Shown: positions 11,494-24,445 of the stretch, piece by piece
Position numbering within the stretch: position 1 is the stretch's first letter
Layout: every line of letters begins with the position of its first letter
Source of the DNA: Puffinus mauretanicus
Taxonomy: Eukaryota > Chordata > Aves > Procellariiformes > Procellariidae
Length of the DNA: 64,000 nt
Direction: 5' to 3'
Assembly (NCBI GenBank): GCA_023333565.1
Contig: JAJKFH010000207.1
Coordinates: 124,001 to 188,000, forward strand
Translations under genes and position numbers: made by a program
Notes under the pieces: generated by a model
The model's database searches: none
What the model saw: the letters and a program-made list of their open reading frames with translations, nothing else
Told to the model about the DNA's origin: nothing

Positions 11494-14400
11494 GTGTTGA
11501 ACAAAGGGGAGATTTAAAGTAAGAAAGATGGTGGGAGACATGCGGAGATGAGAGATTTTGTGCTCTGCTGTAAAAGCCACTTGTGTGGTGACCTCCCTTC
11601 CTTGCTTTGCAGCTTCCCCTTCCCTCTCCAGAAGCTGGATGAGGGGGAAAAGAGATTGGTGTTTAGCCCTGGTTAGGCATTAAAAATTTCCTGGTGGACA
11701 GAGTCATTGCAGGGCACTGGGAAAAGGCCCTTCTGCCAAAAGCTGTCCAGAGACATCTGCATTAAAATGAGTATTTGATGTCTCTGCCCTGCCCCACCAG
11801 TACTTGGAGCTGTTGGGACCAGAGGTGCCCAAACAGTTCCCATCCTCACCTTTGACACCTCCTCTGCGTACAGCCCTGGATTCAGGTTTCCTCCTTTCCC
11901 TTTGTTGCTCTAAGAGTTAGGTGGAAATACAGAGCAAGCTCAGACCTGCTCTAAAATTCAGATCTGTTTGATTTTGGTTGATGGGTCCAACCTCTTCCTT
12001 GTGTTTTTGGGCTGCGAGAGTTACATCACACTCCTCGTATGGTCACACAAATTGTGGCAGAGCTAGAGAGGATAAAAAGAGGGTCTGTAAGTTTTGATCT
12101 AAGCTGCTGGGAAAAGATCTAACCTCCCACCCAGGCGGGCTGAGATTGGGACAAAGTTAATACCCAGGTTTCTTTCTTTTTCTTCTTGTAGCACAGAGGA
12201 AAAAGCACAGAGCCATGAGCACACTGACACAGAGGAGTTTGAGGGATTGGCCCAGATAGACATCCAGAGCCTGGGAGCTTTTCTATCCAGCTTTTGGAAG
12301 AATCTCAGTAGGACCATATTGCCCATGAGAGAGAAATCTCCTTGCTCATGTACAGCAATTAGGCAAGATCAGCCTCTCTGTAGTATTCGGTATAAGGAAA
12401 GGTGCTTTCACTCCAGGGAGTGACTCTGGCTGCCGTGGAGGGTGGCTGGAGTGAAAGCAGACCCCTGAGATGTCTTTGAGGGTGGGGGGATTTATACGTC
12501 TTGGGGCTTTGGGGGAGTTGTCTGAGAAGGGGTTGAAATTTCAGTGCTACTCTCCCACTTTGCATGTGCACTGAGGTGCCCAGTCTCCGTTTGGTCTCTG
12601 GGGATTTAGTGCACTTCCCCATTTGGCTCCAAAACTCTCCTAACTTAGTAGCACAGGAGCAAATGCTCTCCCCTCTCCTAGGACCATAACTCCTCTGCTT
12701 CGGAGTCAGGGGAGGGAGGGGAGAGGCCATAAAATCAGAAGGATCAGATGGAATCGCATCCAGGCTGCATCAGGAGGTATCAAAGTGCCCAGACAAGGCT
12801 GCACACAGAAGCTGCTGCCGTGGACCCAACCCCTTGACCCATAGCTGTGTGCTGCTGAGGGCAGCCAAGCCCCAGCCCTTACCTCCCTGCAGCCTCCTGC
12901 TGCCTGCCGAGTGGGAGCAGCTGCCGGCACAGCCTCGGTTACAGCCGATGTTAAAACCACTCGCTGGAGTGCCACCAGGATGCATGTGAGTCTTTCCAAC
13001 AGACCAAGGTGCAGGCAGAAGCCGTCAGGACTGCTCCCCACTGAATGCGGCCTCTGCTCCCAGCCCATTGATTTTTTTTTTTTCCACCTTGTTTACTCTG
13101 GGTCTATTATTGTCATTACATTAATTACGCAGTGAGAAGCTGCCAAGGGCAGCCAATGGGGATCAGCTCCTTTATACACCTGCTGCTTTGCCCCATGTCA
13201 AAGACCTTGGCACAGGATGTGCCAACTGGTAAAACCACCAGTTGTGGTGACTAATTTGTGCCATGGCTCAGGCGAGTATAGAGCTTATCTCCTGGCACAG
13301 GCTTGTGCTGGGAGTGCTTAGCCACTCTGCTTTGGCTAAGATCCACTTGAGTTCCCCACTCCCTTGTTTTTAGGTAGATCCTAAGATTTTTCTTCTGAAG
13401 CGTGCCATTACTTTGTGTCTTTATCCAGGGCACAGATACCCAAACTGACCCAAAAGGCGAAACTCACAGTCCAGCCTAGGTGCAGGGACTACGCCAATTT
13501 GATGCACTTCTGGCAGAGAGGTTGCTTCGTTGGGGGGTGATAGCTACGGACCTGTTAATGCTGACTTAAGAGCTGGACCCTCATGTGCAAACCCCACAGG
13601 CTCAGCCATGGCGGGGTAAGGGATGCTCTAGGTCCAAGCTGTGCTGCAGGCAAACTGATTTCTGTCTTGGGACTCTGTGGTGAGCTGATCCCCCTGGTTT
13701 TGTGGCTGGCAATGGGGATTTGGCATTCCTGGCTGAGCTTGTGAGCTGAGAGGGTCTATCAGGAGAGGATGGACCTCTCCATGGAAGGAGAGGAGTTGTC
13801 TGTGTGTTGCAGGATGAACACCCAAGCCCTGGGGTTCTTGCAGCTGGCAAACACATGAGTTGGGAGTTCAGAGCCATGAAACACATCAGGAAGCTGATTA
13901 GGGGTAGGAGTGGGTGAGGGAGCACAGGTTATCATGTGTGGGGATGTGATGAAAGGGACAGAAAACAAGAGTGAAAGGGGCCCATTGCTCCACACACTCA
14001 GTGTGTGCTGGTGCAACTGTTGCTTTTAATGTCTGCCAGCAAAACGGTCATGTTTAATGTCTGACCAAAACTTTGCACTGCTCTGGTGGAGCCCGGATGC
14101 TCTGATCTGGGCAGGTTTTTGTGACTACCCATGGCTAGATTTGTTCTGTTTCCCCCAAAGCATCAGCATCTCCAACCTGCTCAGAGGACCATGTCCTTCC
14201 TCCTTGCATTGTTGCTCTGGGATCCCCTGAGTGCAAACAGGCTCTCCTTTGGGTGTCTGGCTCTTCACTGGACCCCATCCTAGAGCTTAGCAGGGAACTG
14301 GGATCTCCCAAGAGCTATTTGGTGGCCTCTTTGTTGAACAAAGTCAACGATTTACATGCAAGGCATTAACCAACCTGGCTGTTTTTCAGTGCACGTGGTC

Positions 14401-17400
14401 CTAAATTGGGGTGACTGCAGAACTGGGAAATGGAGGCCAGGAGTCTGAATATATCGTGGGGTAAATAATTTTAAGTGAAACTGGAGGTTTTTCCTTTAAA
14501 GATGGGCCTGAAATAAAATGCTGGGGCCTGCTGTGCCCCAGTGGTTTTGCCAGTGGGACTGGGCATCTGGACTGGGCTGCAAAGATGAGACATCCTTCCT
14601 AGCCTGACTTGCCCTCTCCCAGCTTTAGAGCTGAGGTTGAACACAGAGGAGTTTTAAAGCCCTGGGAGACTCTTTAATCCTCCTAATTTGGCCTTTATGT
14701 TGAAGAAGAGCAGCTGTTTAACTTTGAACGTATTGACACAAGTTTAACCAAGTCATTAAGTAAGCAAATGTGCAGGAGAGGAGCAGGAAGGGAGAGGATG
14801 AGTTGAACTAAATGTATTGATCACATAAATCACTGTCTTGCTCTGCCCTGGAGAAGCTGCCTTTACTCAAAGGCTGAGAGTTAATGTTAGGAGTGATGTT
14901 TGCCCCTGTGCTATCAGCAGTGTGCTTATTAATGGCGTTATCTGTGCACTTAGCAGTAATAACACCCAGGCTGGGCCAAGCGGATCTGTAAACAGGACCC
15001 GGGGAGGAAGGAGGTTTGTGCCCAGCTGCCGTGTTTGCCCAAAGGCTGCCTGAGGAACACTGCGCCTCACGACTCCCCGGCTGGCCCACACCCTTCCTTC
15101 TCCTCTGCCGATAACCGCGCCGGTGACGTCTCCTGTGGGGCTGATGAGTGAGCGGCTTTTGGGGGTGACTGCAAAGAGCAGCCTCATCAACATGGATGAG
15201 GGTAAGCCTTGCTGCAGTGCCCCAGCTCCATCCCCTCACTGCAGGAGCAGATGGGCTCTGTGGGTATATGCTCGCTTCACTCGTGAAGCACGGCTCTGCG
15301 TTTTCCCTGCTGGTCATTGGTGGAGGTTGCTTCGACCTCCTGCCGGCATTGAGTTGCTCCTTGCTGGCAAGGACCACTGCCTTGCTCGCTAGGAAGTGCC
15401 TCCTCCACCCGCAATTCCATCCCTGGTTCCCAGCACACCCTGGAGCCAGTCCTGCTCACAGGCTGTGCCTTGCCTTGTGCTGCACACCCATCCCTGATCT
15501 CCAGCCTTGTGACCTCCTCAATGCATCCACTTTCCAGCTGCTGCATTGACAGGTAATAATTTACTTGGATTCCTCCCCTGTCCCTGACACACCTCAGAGC
15601 AAATCACCCAAATAAAAGGTGCTTTTTTTTTTCCCCCTAATAAAACAAAACTCGCCCTCAAATAACAGATGATTAAGAAGCAGAGGAGGGGATGCTAAAC
15701 CCTGATAGCAGTGGGATGATGACTCAGTTCTGGCCTTGGCTATGGCCTTCCCTGCTTTTTTCTGAGCAGTGATTTCTGATTTCCTGCTCTTCAGCTCTTC
15801 CCCTTCTTGCTGCTCTCCCTTGCTTGCTCTGGCACCACATGCCTCAGGCCAGGGTCTGGATCAGGACCTTTTCAGCACTCATAAAGTGGCTCAAGTCCTG
15901 GGGCTGGATCTGCAGATCCTTGAGCTCAGCCAGAGCTGGGCTCTTAGCCCTGACATTCCTTGATGAGTGATTTTTATCAGTGCTCCCACCAAACCCTGTA
16001 GCATAGCAGGTCCTCAGCTCCCTGCCAGGCCAAGGTGGCTTTTATACTGAAGCCAGCAAGACTGGAAGCCCCTAGCAAGATGTGAGAGCCCCAGGACAAC
16101 CCTTTGCTTTCCTGTAGCTGTTCATTTGCAACGGCTGCCATTTAAACAGTCACCCTGAGGCACATCGTTGTCCCCATTCCCCATCTCCTAATGCAGATCT
16201 GATCTCTGCTCCATAATTGATGCAATGGCAGGAGCAGTCAGCAGCATGCTGCCACTGGCCTCAGGGCCCAGCCTCATTCTCTGCTCTGATACAGGCTTTC
16301 TGTTGATCCACCTCCCGTGCCTCAGTTTCCCTCCTTCCAGGTGTGGAAGATGGAGCTAACAGCAGTGCTTTTCTGTAGGGATCTGTCATCACGAGGATAT
16401 GTGTACAAAGGACCAAGTGGGACCCCATGACATTACTCAGGTACTCTGCGTTTGGGGTGTTCTCCCCTTCCATAAAACTCTCCACCAGGGAGAGATGTCC
16501 CCCTCTTTAACTGGACTGTGAGGAGGTGTGTCCACGGTCCATAGTGAAGGGGTGGTGATGGAGCAGCCAGCATCAATCAGCTGCATTGCCTGGCAGCGCG
16601 GCGTCCCAGGGAAGGGCATGGATCCATGCAACTAGGATGCGGCAGCGCCTGCTCTGGGGGTGCATCTGGGTTTGGGTGACATGCCTGGGATGCTGTCTGC
16701 ACAAGGAGTTGCTCAGGGATGTTTGGCTGATCTCCATCAGCCTTGGAGATCATCCCTTTGCACATTAACTGACCACAAGCTGATACCTTCTAGTAGACAA
16801 TCCTTGAGCACACAGCAGGGCCCAAGTATACAGTGGAGTTTTCTTAGGGTTTGGGTTTTTGGGGTTTTTTTGCTTTTTGGACTTGTGGGTGCTCACTTTC
16901 CCTCTGTCCCCTTTCTTGGGTATATAGACAGGGTTCACTGATGGCCATTTCCCTATCTGCTGCCTCTCCTAAGACGCATGTATGTGGCTGGAGGACAGAA
17001 GAACAACGCAGCCCTCAGCTCGAAATTCTTGCTGTCCCGGCGCTTGCAGCCTGGAGATGCCTCAGGTTAGCAAGGGGTCCTTGCAAAGCTTGTGGTGTCC
17101 CCAGAGCATTTTGGTTTATCCCAAAGTGATGGCTTATGGTTGTATGTTGTGGTTCCTGCTGACCCAGCACTCTGGAGAGGTTGATTTGGGATTATCGCCT
17201 GTATCAGTGCTGCTTGGGCTGTCGTGGTGTCATTCAAACTCTGCCCTGCCTGGCTCGGTGTGCCCAGGCCTGGGAACCTGGGACCAGGCACCAGCAAAAG
17301 TGCATAGGAGGAAAACTCGGTGTGCCCCCAGGAATAGAGTAGGTGATTAAAGGTGTTTTCTGCCCCTGTCTGAGCTCAGCAGTTTAGGCTAAAACAATGT

Positions 17401-19292
17401 GTAGGGGTGTACGTAAGACTGACGTCTGTGCACTGTTTACATCTCCTTTCTGACTTAATCTGTGGCTCCTGCAGTTAAAATTAATAAGGCTTTTGTTTTA
17501 TAAAAGGTAAAGTTTATAGGGAGAGATTGTATCTTTACCAGATCAATGGCAAAAATAGAGCCAGGCCTTTGCCGGGTCAGTGGAGCTGGGAGAGGCTGCC
17601 TCGCTGCTCCCAGGCTCGGGAAGGGAAGGATTGACCCACCCCAGAGGTGCTGGATCAGTGCAGTCCTCCAGGGGCAGGGGAAATCAGGGTTTACCCCATC
17701 TTCTACCTGCCTCAGAAAAAAGGCTGCTGGCAGGCAGGCTGGTGTCAGACCAGCCAGAGGCACCGGTCCCTTCTGGTTTGGTGATCCAGGTTTGGAGGGG
17801 AAGGGTGTGAGCCTGGGCTGGCAGTCTGAGCTGTCGGGTGGAAAATCGCATCACTCAATTTCAAGTATCATGATTTCAATTTTTTTTTCTTCAGTGGATG
17901 CACATGTCCGTAGGAAAAGGCTTGATGATTTCTGCCACCTTTGCAGTGTTCTTTATTGGAACAATAAACCCTGATGTCTCAGGGGACAGACATAGCTCAG
18001 CTGTGCCATTTTGGCATGCACTCTCCCAGCCTGGCAGCTTTCTGAGGCTCTGCTTGGACTCTAGGTACAGCAGAGGGGCCCATTTCTACCTCCTGCAGCA
18101 GGAGTCCTGCTCTCAAAGCTCCCTCAATCACAAAGTGGTTCATGGAGAGCTGCAGGCATCCAGAAACCTGTGTTGGGGCCCCACTGCTACATGCACTGGG
18201 GCTGTCTGGGTGCTGGGCTGTGCTCACAGCCTTAAAGCATGCACAGGCTTGAGGGTGCAGCGCAAGCATCCCTTCAGGGCATGGGACATCAAATTGGCCG
18301 TGGCATTGGATTGATTTCTGTGTCACAGGGCACAGAAGGTCCCTTCAGGAGTGCAGTGTTACAGTGAAAATCAATAAATAACTTTGCGTACAAAAATGTT
18401 CATATATTAAAAAAAACCATTATCTATTAAAAAAAGAAAAAAGAAAAACAAATCTTTTTATCATTCCCCAGCCTGTATTGCCCATGCGATCTTTATGGTT
18501 CTTGAACCCTGATTCAGGAAAACCGGGGGAAAAAAGTGTGCTTAGAGCAATCCCGTATCAGGGCCAGCCCAGGACCACACGCACAGCTCTCCGGTAGAGA
18601 CGACCTGCCCCTCGGAAAGCGGAGGCTGCAGTGAGCAAACCCACTCGGCAGCAGTGATGCCTCCCTGGAGAGGAAGGAAAACAGCAGGAGCTGATACAGG
18701 GAAGGGTCAAGAGGGCAATACAGAGAGGAAAGATTAAAATGTTTCCCAAAGCCTTTGGTGGTCACCGGTTTGTTTTTCACATCTCTGCAGGGGAGTGATT
18801 TCCAACTGGCCATACCAGAAGTTGAAGTTGTTTCCCTTTCTTTGCCTTCCACGCCTGCGTTAGCCCCTCGTACCCATGGGGTCTCTGCGTGCAGGCAGGC
18901 ATTGACTGTCCAAGGGTGCCAAGCGCCCACTGGAGAGTACATCAGTGGCATGCAGTGAACAGGCTTTTAAGAAGAAAAGCGAGTCTCTGCATGAACTAAG
19001 GGTAATTACCATGATCCTACTCTGGACACCTTCCTTTTTTTATCTTTTTTCTTTTAAGCTTTAAGAACTTCAGACACACACATGCACATCCACACACAAG
19101 TAGCAAAAATAAAATCTGGACTATGTTTGGATGGTCTTCACTGACGGTTCATAAATGCCCCAACACTGCAAGGGGACATGATTGAGGCAGTGCTGCGGAT
19201 CCTTCGGGACATCTGGGCAGTCTCCCAGGCCTGGGGTAGGAAGAAGGTGGACTTGGTTGAGGAGGATCTCATCTTCCTTGAGAGAGTGTTCT
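11494..19292. other. non-coding region between OTOP3 and OTOP2
   Basis: I see no conserved coding exon in these 7.8 kb. It should contain the OTOP3 promoter and any non-coding first exon (nearer 11.5 kb) and the OTOP2 3' UTR (nearer 19.3 kb). Simple-sequence stretches include T-rich tracts at 13068-13085 and an A-rich stretch at about 18406-18450. AT-rich patches with homeodomain-like TTAATTA cores occur, for example at about 13120. No mobile element was recognised. Confidence 0.5.
17952..17957 (-). terminator. OTOP2: weak candidate OTOP2 polyadenylation signal
   Basis: TTTATT on the plus strand gives AATAAA on the minus strand, about 1.3 kb after the OTOP2 stop codon. I found no canonical hexamer closer to the stop on this strand. 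Confidence 0.25.
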
Positions 19293-19463
19293 TTAGGACA
19301 TGATGTAGACCTCCAGCAAACTGGCCACTGCATGCATTCGGTAGAATATCCCAAAGGGCAGGCAAATGTCCACAATGGCCGGCCACATGGAATCACCATA
19401 GAAGTTCAGTTCTGTGTCATTGTCAAACTGGGGCCGGGCACCAAACGCTGGCATGATCCAGAG
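19293..19463 (-). CDS. OTOP2: OTOP2 coding exon 6 with stop
   Basis: 171 nt. Starts LWIMPAFGARPQFDND and ends SLLEVYIMS followed by TAA. The length equals that of OTOP3 exon 6. Confidence 0.94.
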   Translation of the reverse strand, partial: LWIMPAFGARPQFDNDTELNFYGDSMWPAIVDICLPFGIFYRMHAVASLLEVYIMS

Positions 19464-22400
19464 CTGTTTGAGGAAATGGGAGAATAACATTGCAGTAAGA
19501 AAGTTGTGCGGTACAGTGAGCACTTGCAATCATAGCTACTAAGAGATGGGAAAAGAACGACCTTCTGAGCATGGGACCTATGCCAGAAGCCTGTGTTTAC
19601 ATTAAGATCAAGTATGATCTGGTGTTGTACCCTAAGCCCAGTTTTGATTATGCTCAGAGACAGGCTTGAACCAAGTGCTGAAGCACTCACCAGGGGAAGA
19701 ACTTGAGCATGTTGTGTGGTAGCATGAACCTGGCCTGTTCAAACTCTTTGGATGGAGCAAGCATGGGTAGGGCTGAGTTGGCAGCAGCTTGGTCTCCCCA
19801 GGCTCAGTTGTGTACATTTTGCTCAGAAACCCAGCCAGCATGCGTAGCTGGTTGCATGGGGGTTGTCAGCTCATTCTCCGTAAGCTTATGCGTAAAATCA
19901 GTTTGAGGACATGATGTGACTGACTAGCTGGGGATTTGGAGTTTCTCTAGAGATATAACATGTGCTTGGCTTCTTTGGAGGTGCAGCTGTAACCCTATGT
20001 CTCTTTTGCAGGGAACTGCATTCCCCTGGCTGCTCATGAAAGTGGAAACCCCAACTGAAGTTGTCAGTGACGAGTTTCTCCTCACAGCAACTGGGATTAG
20101 CGTTTGGGCTCCCAGGCCATGGGTTTTGAGGAGACATGCTGCCATTTCTCAAGAAAACACAGACTTCACCCCAGGTATTTGTCACTTCATGTTCTTTCTT
20201 TGAGGAACAAAGAAATGTTTTAATGTATTTTATTGCTTTTAGTAAGCTATCCTATATATCTGCTAATACCCAATAAAAATACTGAAACTGATTCTTCTCT
20301 TGTACCCACCAATTTTATTGTCTGATGTTCTGGTGATAAGTGACAGGTCTATTGGTGTAGCCTAAAATGTCTTAACTCCAGGGCAGTTGCTCTTGCTTTT
20401 AAGTGACAAGGGAATCACAGCTCTCCACACATACAAATATAAGTGTGCTCTCTGTATAGCGGAGGCACAGAAAGGACTGTTTTTGCATGGGCTGCATCCT
20501 TTCCTTCACAGACACTTCTCCATTATGCTTGCTTCCCTCTACCCCACCCTGACAAACTCTTCTCTCTGCATGTACTTACTATGATATTGCTCAGCAGGAG
20601 GAACATGGAGATCTCCCTTAAGAACTTCCTCCTCCAGTTCATCTTCTTGGGGGTGGTGAGGGACCGCACGAGGTCAGAAGGATGGATGGCTTCAGTGCCA
20701 GAGGCAGTGCTAGGGGCCAAGGTGCTGCCACTGTCGGGCACACGGAGGGACACTGCATTGATGTTGACAAAGGTGAGTCCATAGAGATCCTTCTGGTGAG
20801 AATCGTGCTTGTGGTCTTCTTTGGGGGGCTGCCGATGAAGGCCTTCAATAATGAAGATGTTCTGGAAGGTGTGCTGAGCAATCATTAGGAGGGCATACGT
20901 GAGGTTGAGTGCGCTGATAGCATCCCTTGGTGTGCTGGCTACAATGGCCACAATGGAGTAGTAAGAAATAGCATACTGGCCCAAGGCTGCACCCATCAGC
21001 AGGGCCACGTCCAGGGTCCTGGTTGGGTTCTTGTGCCGATCCATGTCTCTCTTGTCAAACCGGTAGATGACAGAGCCACCAATGCAGACAAGAGACATCA
21101 GGCCCAGACAAACAATATTGAAGATGTAGTACATGGTGAGTGCTTGGCTCTTCTTGCTAGATTCAGTGCTGGAATTTACCTGCACCTCATACAGAATAAG
21201 GACTCCCAAACCACTCACCAGAATGATAAGGCCCAACACAATGCCTACAAAGAAGGTCCTTCGGAAGAGCCTGAACTTCAGGCGGTGAATGTGGTGGGAG
21301 TGGTGGTCTATGAAGCGTCCAACGTTCTTCCACATGACATAGACCATGGCAGAAGCAAAGAGACTGTACTCAATGTTAAAGGGGTACAGCCAGAAGTAGC
21401 CGTTCTTGAAGATCTGGCAGATTTCGCTGTTGCAATTGCATTCTTCAGCTGAGCTACTTCTCATTCCCGCTGAAGCAAAATAAAAACACATAGATACAGT
21501 GGTATTAAAACAAGGAGCCAGCACTTGTTAGCAGCCCTAAAGAACTGTATACTTAGGGTCAGTGAAAAACAAGACCAAGGACAGAAGAATACGTGACCAC
21601 TTTGAAAACAAGGACACTTCAACCTCAGCTTTTTGGTGCTTCTTTCTGAAGAAGTTAGGTGGCAGGTTCAATCTCTCTTTTTCCTTCTCTTCTTCATTCC
21701 CATCCCATTTGTACAGGGCCTTCCACCTTTCTGACTCCTCTGTGATACAGGTTAAGAAATGAATATTAAGACCTGGCTTTTAACATACCTGCTCTGTTAA
21801 AGGAACCTTCAGGTCTAGATAGGCCTTCTGAAAAGGGATAAAACCTGACTTGCAGAACAATTTCTGCCTCATGGGCTCCCTCCCTGGACCAGATGGCTTC
21901 ACAAATGGGCAGATTACCTTTCAGGAGCCATCTGAAGATTTCCTCTGTCACATTCTTCTTCAACTTTGAATGCGCTTTGTGAACAGACTCATCTGTCACC
22001 GCTGACATCCACACCGCTAAGTTTGTAGTTAGTGTTAGCATCAAGCCACACCTGCAGAAGAAGGAGAGGGTTCATGAGATTAAAGCAATGGCTCTAGGCT
22101 ATGTTGCTCCCATCCATGTTATAGATGCTCATGCATCAGAGGGACTGTGGGAGCTGCCTGAAGTGGTGCAAGGACTCTAGTGGTCAAGGCTAGAAATCCT
22201 GACCCTTGCTTTGCTGTTCTTGCTCTCTTCCTATTTTTTGTCCATGCTCATGAGAATTAGCAAGGCCTGATTCCTGCTGTTGGTTTTGGAAGAGCTTCTC
22301 AATAGTGAATAGGTCTGGATTGGTCTCCAGTAGATCCAGTCTTGCAAAAGTGGACAAGATCTTGTTTTAGCCTACTGCATTGTTGTCATCCCCAGGGAAG

Positions 22401-24413
22401 CAAAAGTCAGCTATGAATCATTTTATTTAATGCTAATTATTTATTTAATACTAATCTGCTTTGAGTAATGCTTGTATTCTTGAATTTAATCCCATCCCTG
22501 CTAGATCCACAGGTCATGAATTTCAACTGCTTGAGCTGGGATCTAAGGCTAGCTGGAGACTGAGCAAGTTTAGTTTTGGCCAGCTTTAAGGGAGATGAGG
22601 TTATACCTTTGTTGCATCTTGGCTGCGTGAGAGAGTGCAGTGGGTTTGTGGTGGCCCAGGTAATCTGGGACAGTGGGATTCAAAGAGCAGCAGTGCTCAC
22701 CTGGTAACGTTCAGGTGTATGTGGACGCAGTCTTTTGCAGAGATCCACAGGAAGTATGTCTGGCAGGGGCAAGAAAAGAAGTTGTTATTTCCAGCAAAGC
22801 AAGAAGGCAAATCACATCATTCTGAAGTAGGGATCTCCCTGCTCAGCAGAGAGCAAGCTGGAGCCTCTTTCGCTTTGGTCCATCTGGGCCCAGCCTACTC
22901 GCCCATAATCCTGGCCATTTGCTGGATGTGGTCTGTTCTTTCTTTGCTCCTCCTGCCCTGTCCCACTGCCATTGCTCTGCCCATGGCCAGCCCCTGTTCC
23001 TGTCTAAACTGTCCTATCTGACCTCTTCCCTGCTTGGTGTTGTCCCAGAGCAGGTGGTCCTCTGTGTAGGACTTCAAACTGCAAGGCAGTGCCTGCCCTG
23101 ACTGTCCTCCTCCCTTCCTGTTCTTCATGGGAAAGGAGACCTGGCTGGATGGGGGCTGCTTAGAGTTTGTGACAAGCCATCCTGGCATAAGCCAAAATGT
23201 CACAGGATGGGAACAAGTTTAAATCAATGCCTTAAAGTGAGTTGCCACAGCTGGAAGTTGTCGTGGTTGGAGTGGGGGCTGAGTTAAGCCACTTGCATTT
23301 TCTTCAGGGGGAGCTGAACTATGTCCATGAGATCAGAGCTCCTTCTGCTGGTGGCTCTGTCTCTCTACCCCTCCCCGAGACAGAGCACAACCATCTTACC
23401 TGGACGACCACGAATATTGCTTGCACAATGGGGTAGATTATTTTGATTGCAGATAGGCAGCTGTAGAAGCTTGAGTAATAACCTATTTTGAACACATCCA
23501 TGACAAGGCTGAAAATGGCAAATAGGATCAGGCCTCCTGTTGAGGAACCAAAATATCTGAGGTTGGACAGGTGTATGCACATGTGGGCTCATGCAGATAG
23601 ATGAGAGGAAGAAGAAGAACTATTGCCATGGAGAGGCTTTGCTTCTACCTCTGTTTTTCCTCTCCCAGCACCCAAATTATCTTGGCACCAACAGACCCAT
23701 ACAATAATATTGGCTGGAAACCCTGTACTCTTACTAGGGCTAACAGGTCTTGAAAGAGCAATGGCAAGGCTGGGAAGGAACCTGGTGTAAAGTATCAAGA
23801 GCCCTTGCGGATAAAGGGAGACCTGGCAGTGAAACCAGTGGAGGGACTAGGAGCTAACCTTCTGAAGCAGGGCATGGTGCCATGCCCCAGCATAGGAGGA
23901 GGAGACTGTGTCACAGATGGTTGCTGTTTCCCTTGTAATAACTGATGCCCCCATGAACTCTCCACCCTGCATCTCACCTCCAGCCCTAGCCCTTTGAGAG
24001 TTCCTACCTCTCAGCCAGATGGGCCCAGCGTGGGAGTCTTTGCAGAGAATGGCATCTGGGCACCGGGAGGTGCCGACGAGGTAGAATATGATCCATATGA
24101 TGACTATCAGCATCATGACAGTTAGCAGGAAGAAGACATCGTAATCATGCACAGCAATCTTCTCAAAAGCCCCACTGCTCACCAGCGTGCAGGCCAGCAG
24201 GGCTAAGTGCACAGCCAGCAGGATGGAGAACATGCGACCGCCCTTCTTCCACACTTCCTTGGAGGCAGGAGTGGAGGGGGGCTGATGAGGCTGGTGGCTG
24301 AAGGACGCTATCTGGCTCGAAGCCAGGCTGGCTTTGTCATCCTTGTGTCCGCAGCCCATGCTGGAGTTGGGGTGTCTGATCTCGCTGTCCTTCTGCACGG
24401 GCTCTTCGGTCAT
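19293..24413 (-). CDS. OTOP2: OTOP2, otopetrin-2 proton channel
   Basis: A second otopetrin proton channel. Six coding exons join as 24413-24008, 23536-23400, 22759-22701, 22051-21918, 21469-20580 and 19463-19293, giving 1797 nt and 598 aa. All introns are GT-AG. The family signatures are VMWKNVG, HKNPTRTLDV, LMGAALGQ, IFIIEGLHRQPP and a C-terminal FYRMHAVASLLEVY. Twelve membrane segments are expected and the hydrophobic blocks fit. A variable hydrophilic loop follows GLHRQPP; NVT in exon 4 and NSS in exon 5 are possible glycosylation sites. The start is supported by an in-frame TGA two codons upstream. A splice acceptor (ctctcctcccaacag) at 24447-24446 implies a non-coding upstream exon. The gene is a tandem paralogue of OTOP3, lies upstream of it on the same strand, and diverges from USH1G. 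OTOP2 is chosen by synteny and overall similarity. Confidence 0.95.
20580..21469 (-). CDS. OTOP2: OTOP2 coding exon 5
   Basis: 890 nt, residues 247-542. Begins GMRSSSAEECNCNSEICQIF and carries TM6-10 and the start of TM11 (FLLLSNII). The acceptor is ttgcttcag and the donor ata|gtaagt, the same junction as in OTOP3. Confidence 0.94.
21918..22051 (-). CDS. OTOP2: OTOP2 coding exon 4
   Basis: 134 nt, 15 nt longer than the OTOP3 equivalent but with the same end phases. Starts CGLMLTLTTNLAVWMSAVTD (TM5) and continues into an extracellular-type loop containing NVT. The donor is aag|gtaatc. Confidence 0.92.
22701..22759 (-). CDS. OTOP2: OTOP2 coding exon 3
   Basis: 59 nt. Encodes TYFLWISAKDCVHIHLNVT plus AG of a split Arg codon. 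The acceptor is ctgccag and the donor cag|gtgagc. Confidence 0.93.
23400..23536 (-). CDS. OTOP2: OTOP2 coding exon 2
   Basis: 137 nt. Encodes GLILFAIFSLVMDVFKIGYY and TM4 up to FVVVQ. The acceptor is caacag and the donor cag|gtaaga. It is the counterpart of the OTOP3 137-nt exon. Confidence 0.93.
24008..24413 (-). CDS. OTOP2: OTOP2 coding exon 1
   Basis: 406 nt, residues 1-135 plus one base. A hydrophilic N-terminus rich in Ser, His and Pro is followed by TM1 (RMFSILLAVHLALLACTLV) and TM2, ending SHAGPIWLR. The donor is g|gtagga. Confidence 0.93.
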
Positions 24414-24445
24414 GGTTCAGCTAATGCCTTAGCTGGAGGTTAACG
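24414..24445 (-). other. OTOP2: OTOP2 5' UTR part of first coding exon, with acceptor
   Basis: On the minus strand ctctcctcccaacag ends in AG at 24447-24446 and is followed by a 32-nt leader with TGA in frame and no upstream ATG. The non-coding partner exon must lie at higher coordinates, possibly anywhere up to the USH1G promoter. Confidence 0.5.

Noticed and set aside
19073..19098. CA-rich stretch as a microsatellite
   Set aside because: The CA units are interrupted and short (acacacacatgcacatccacacaca), so it is below what I would call a repeat locus.
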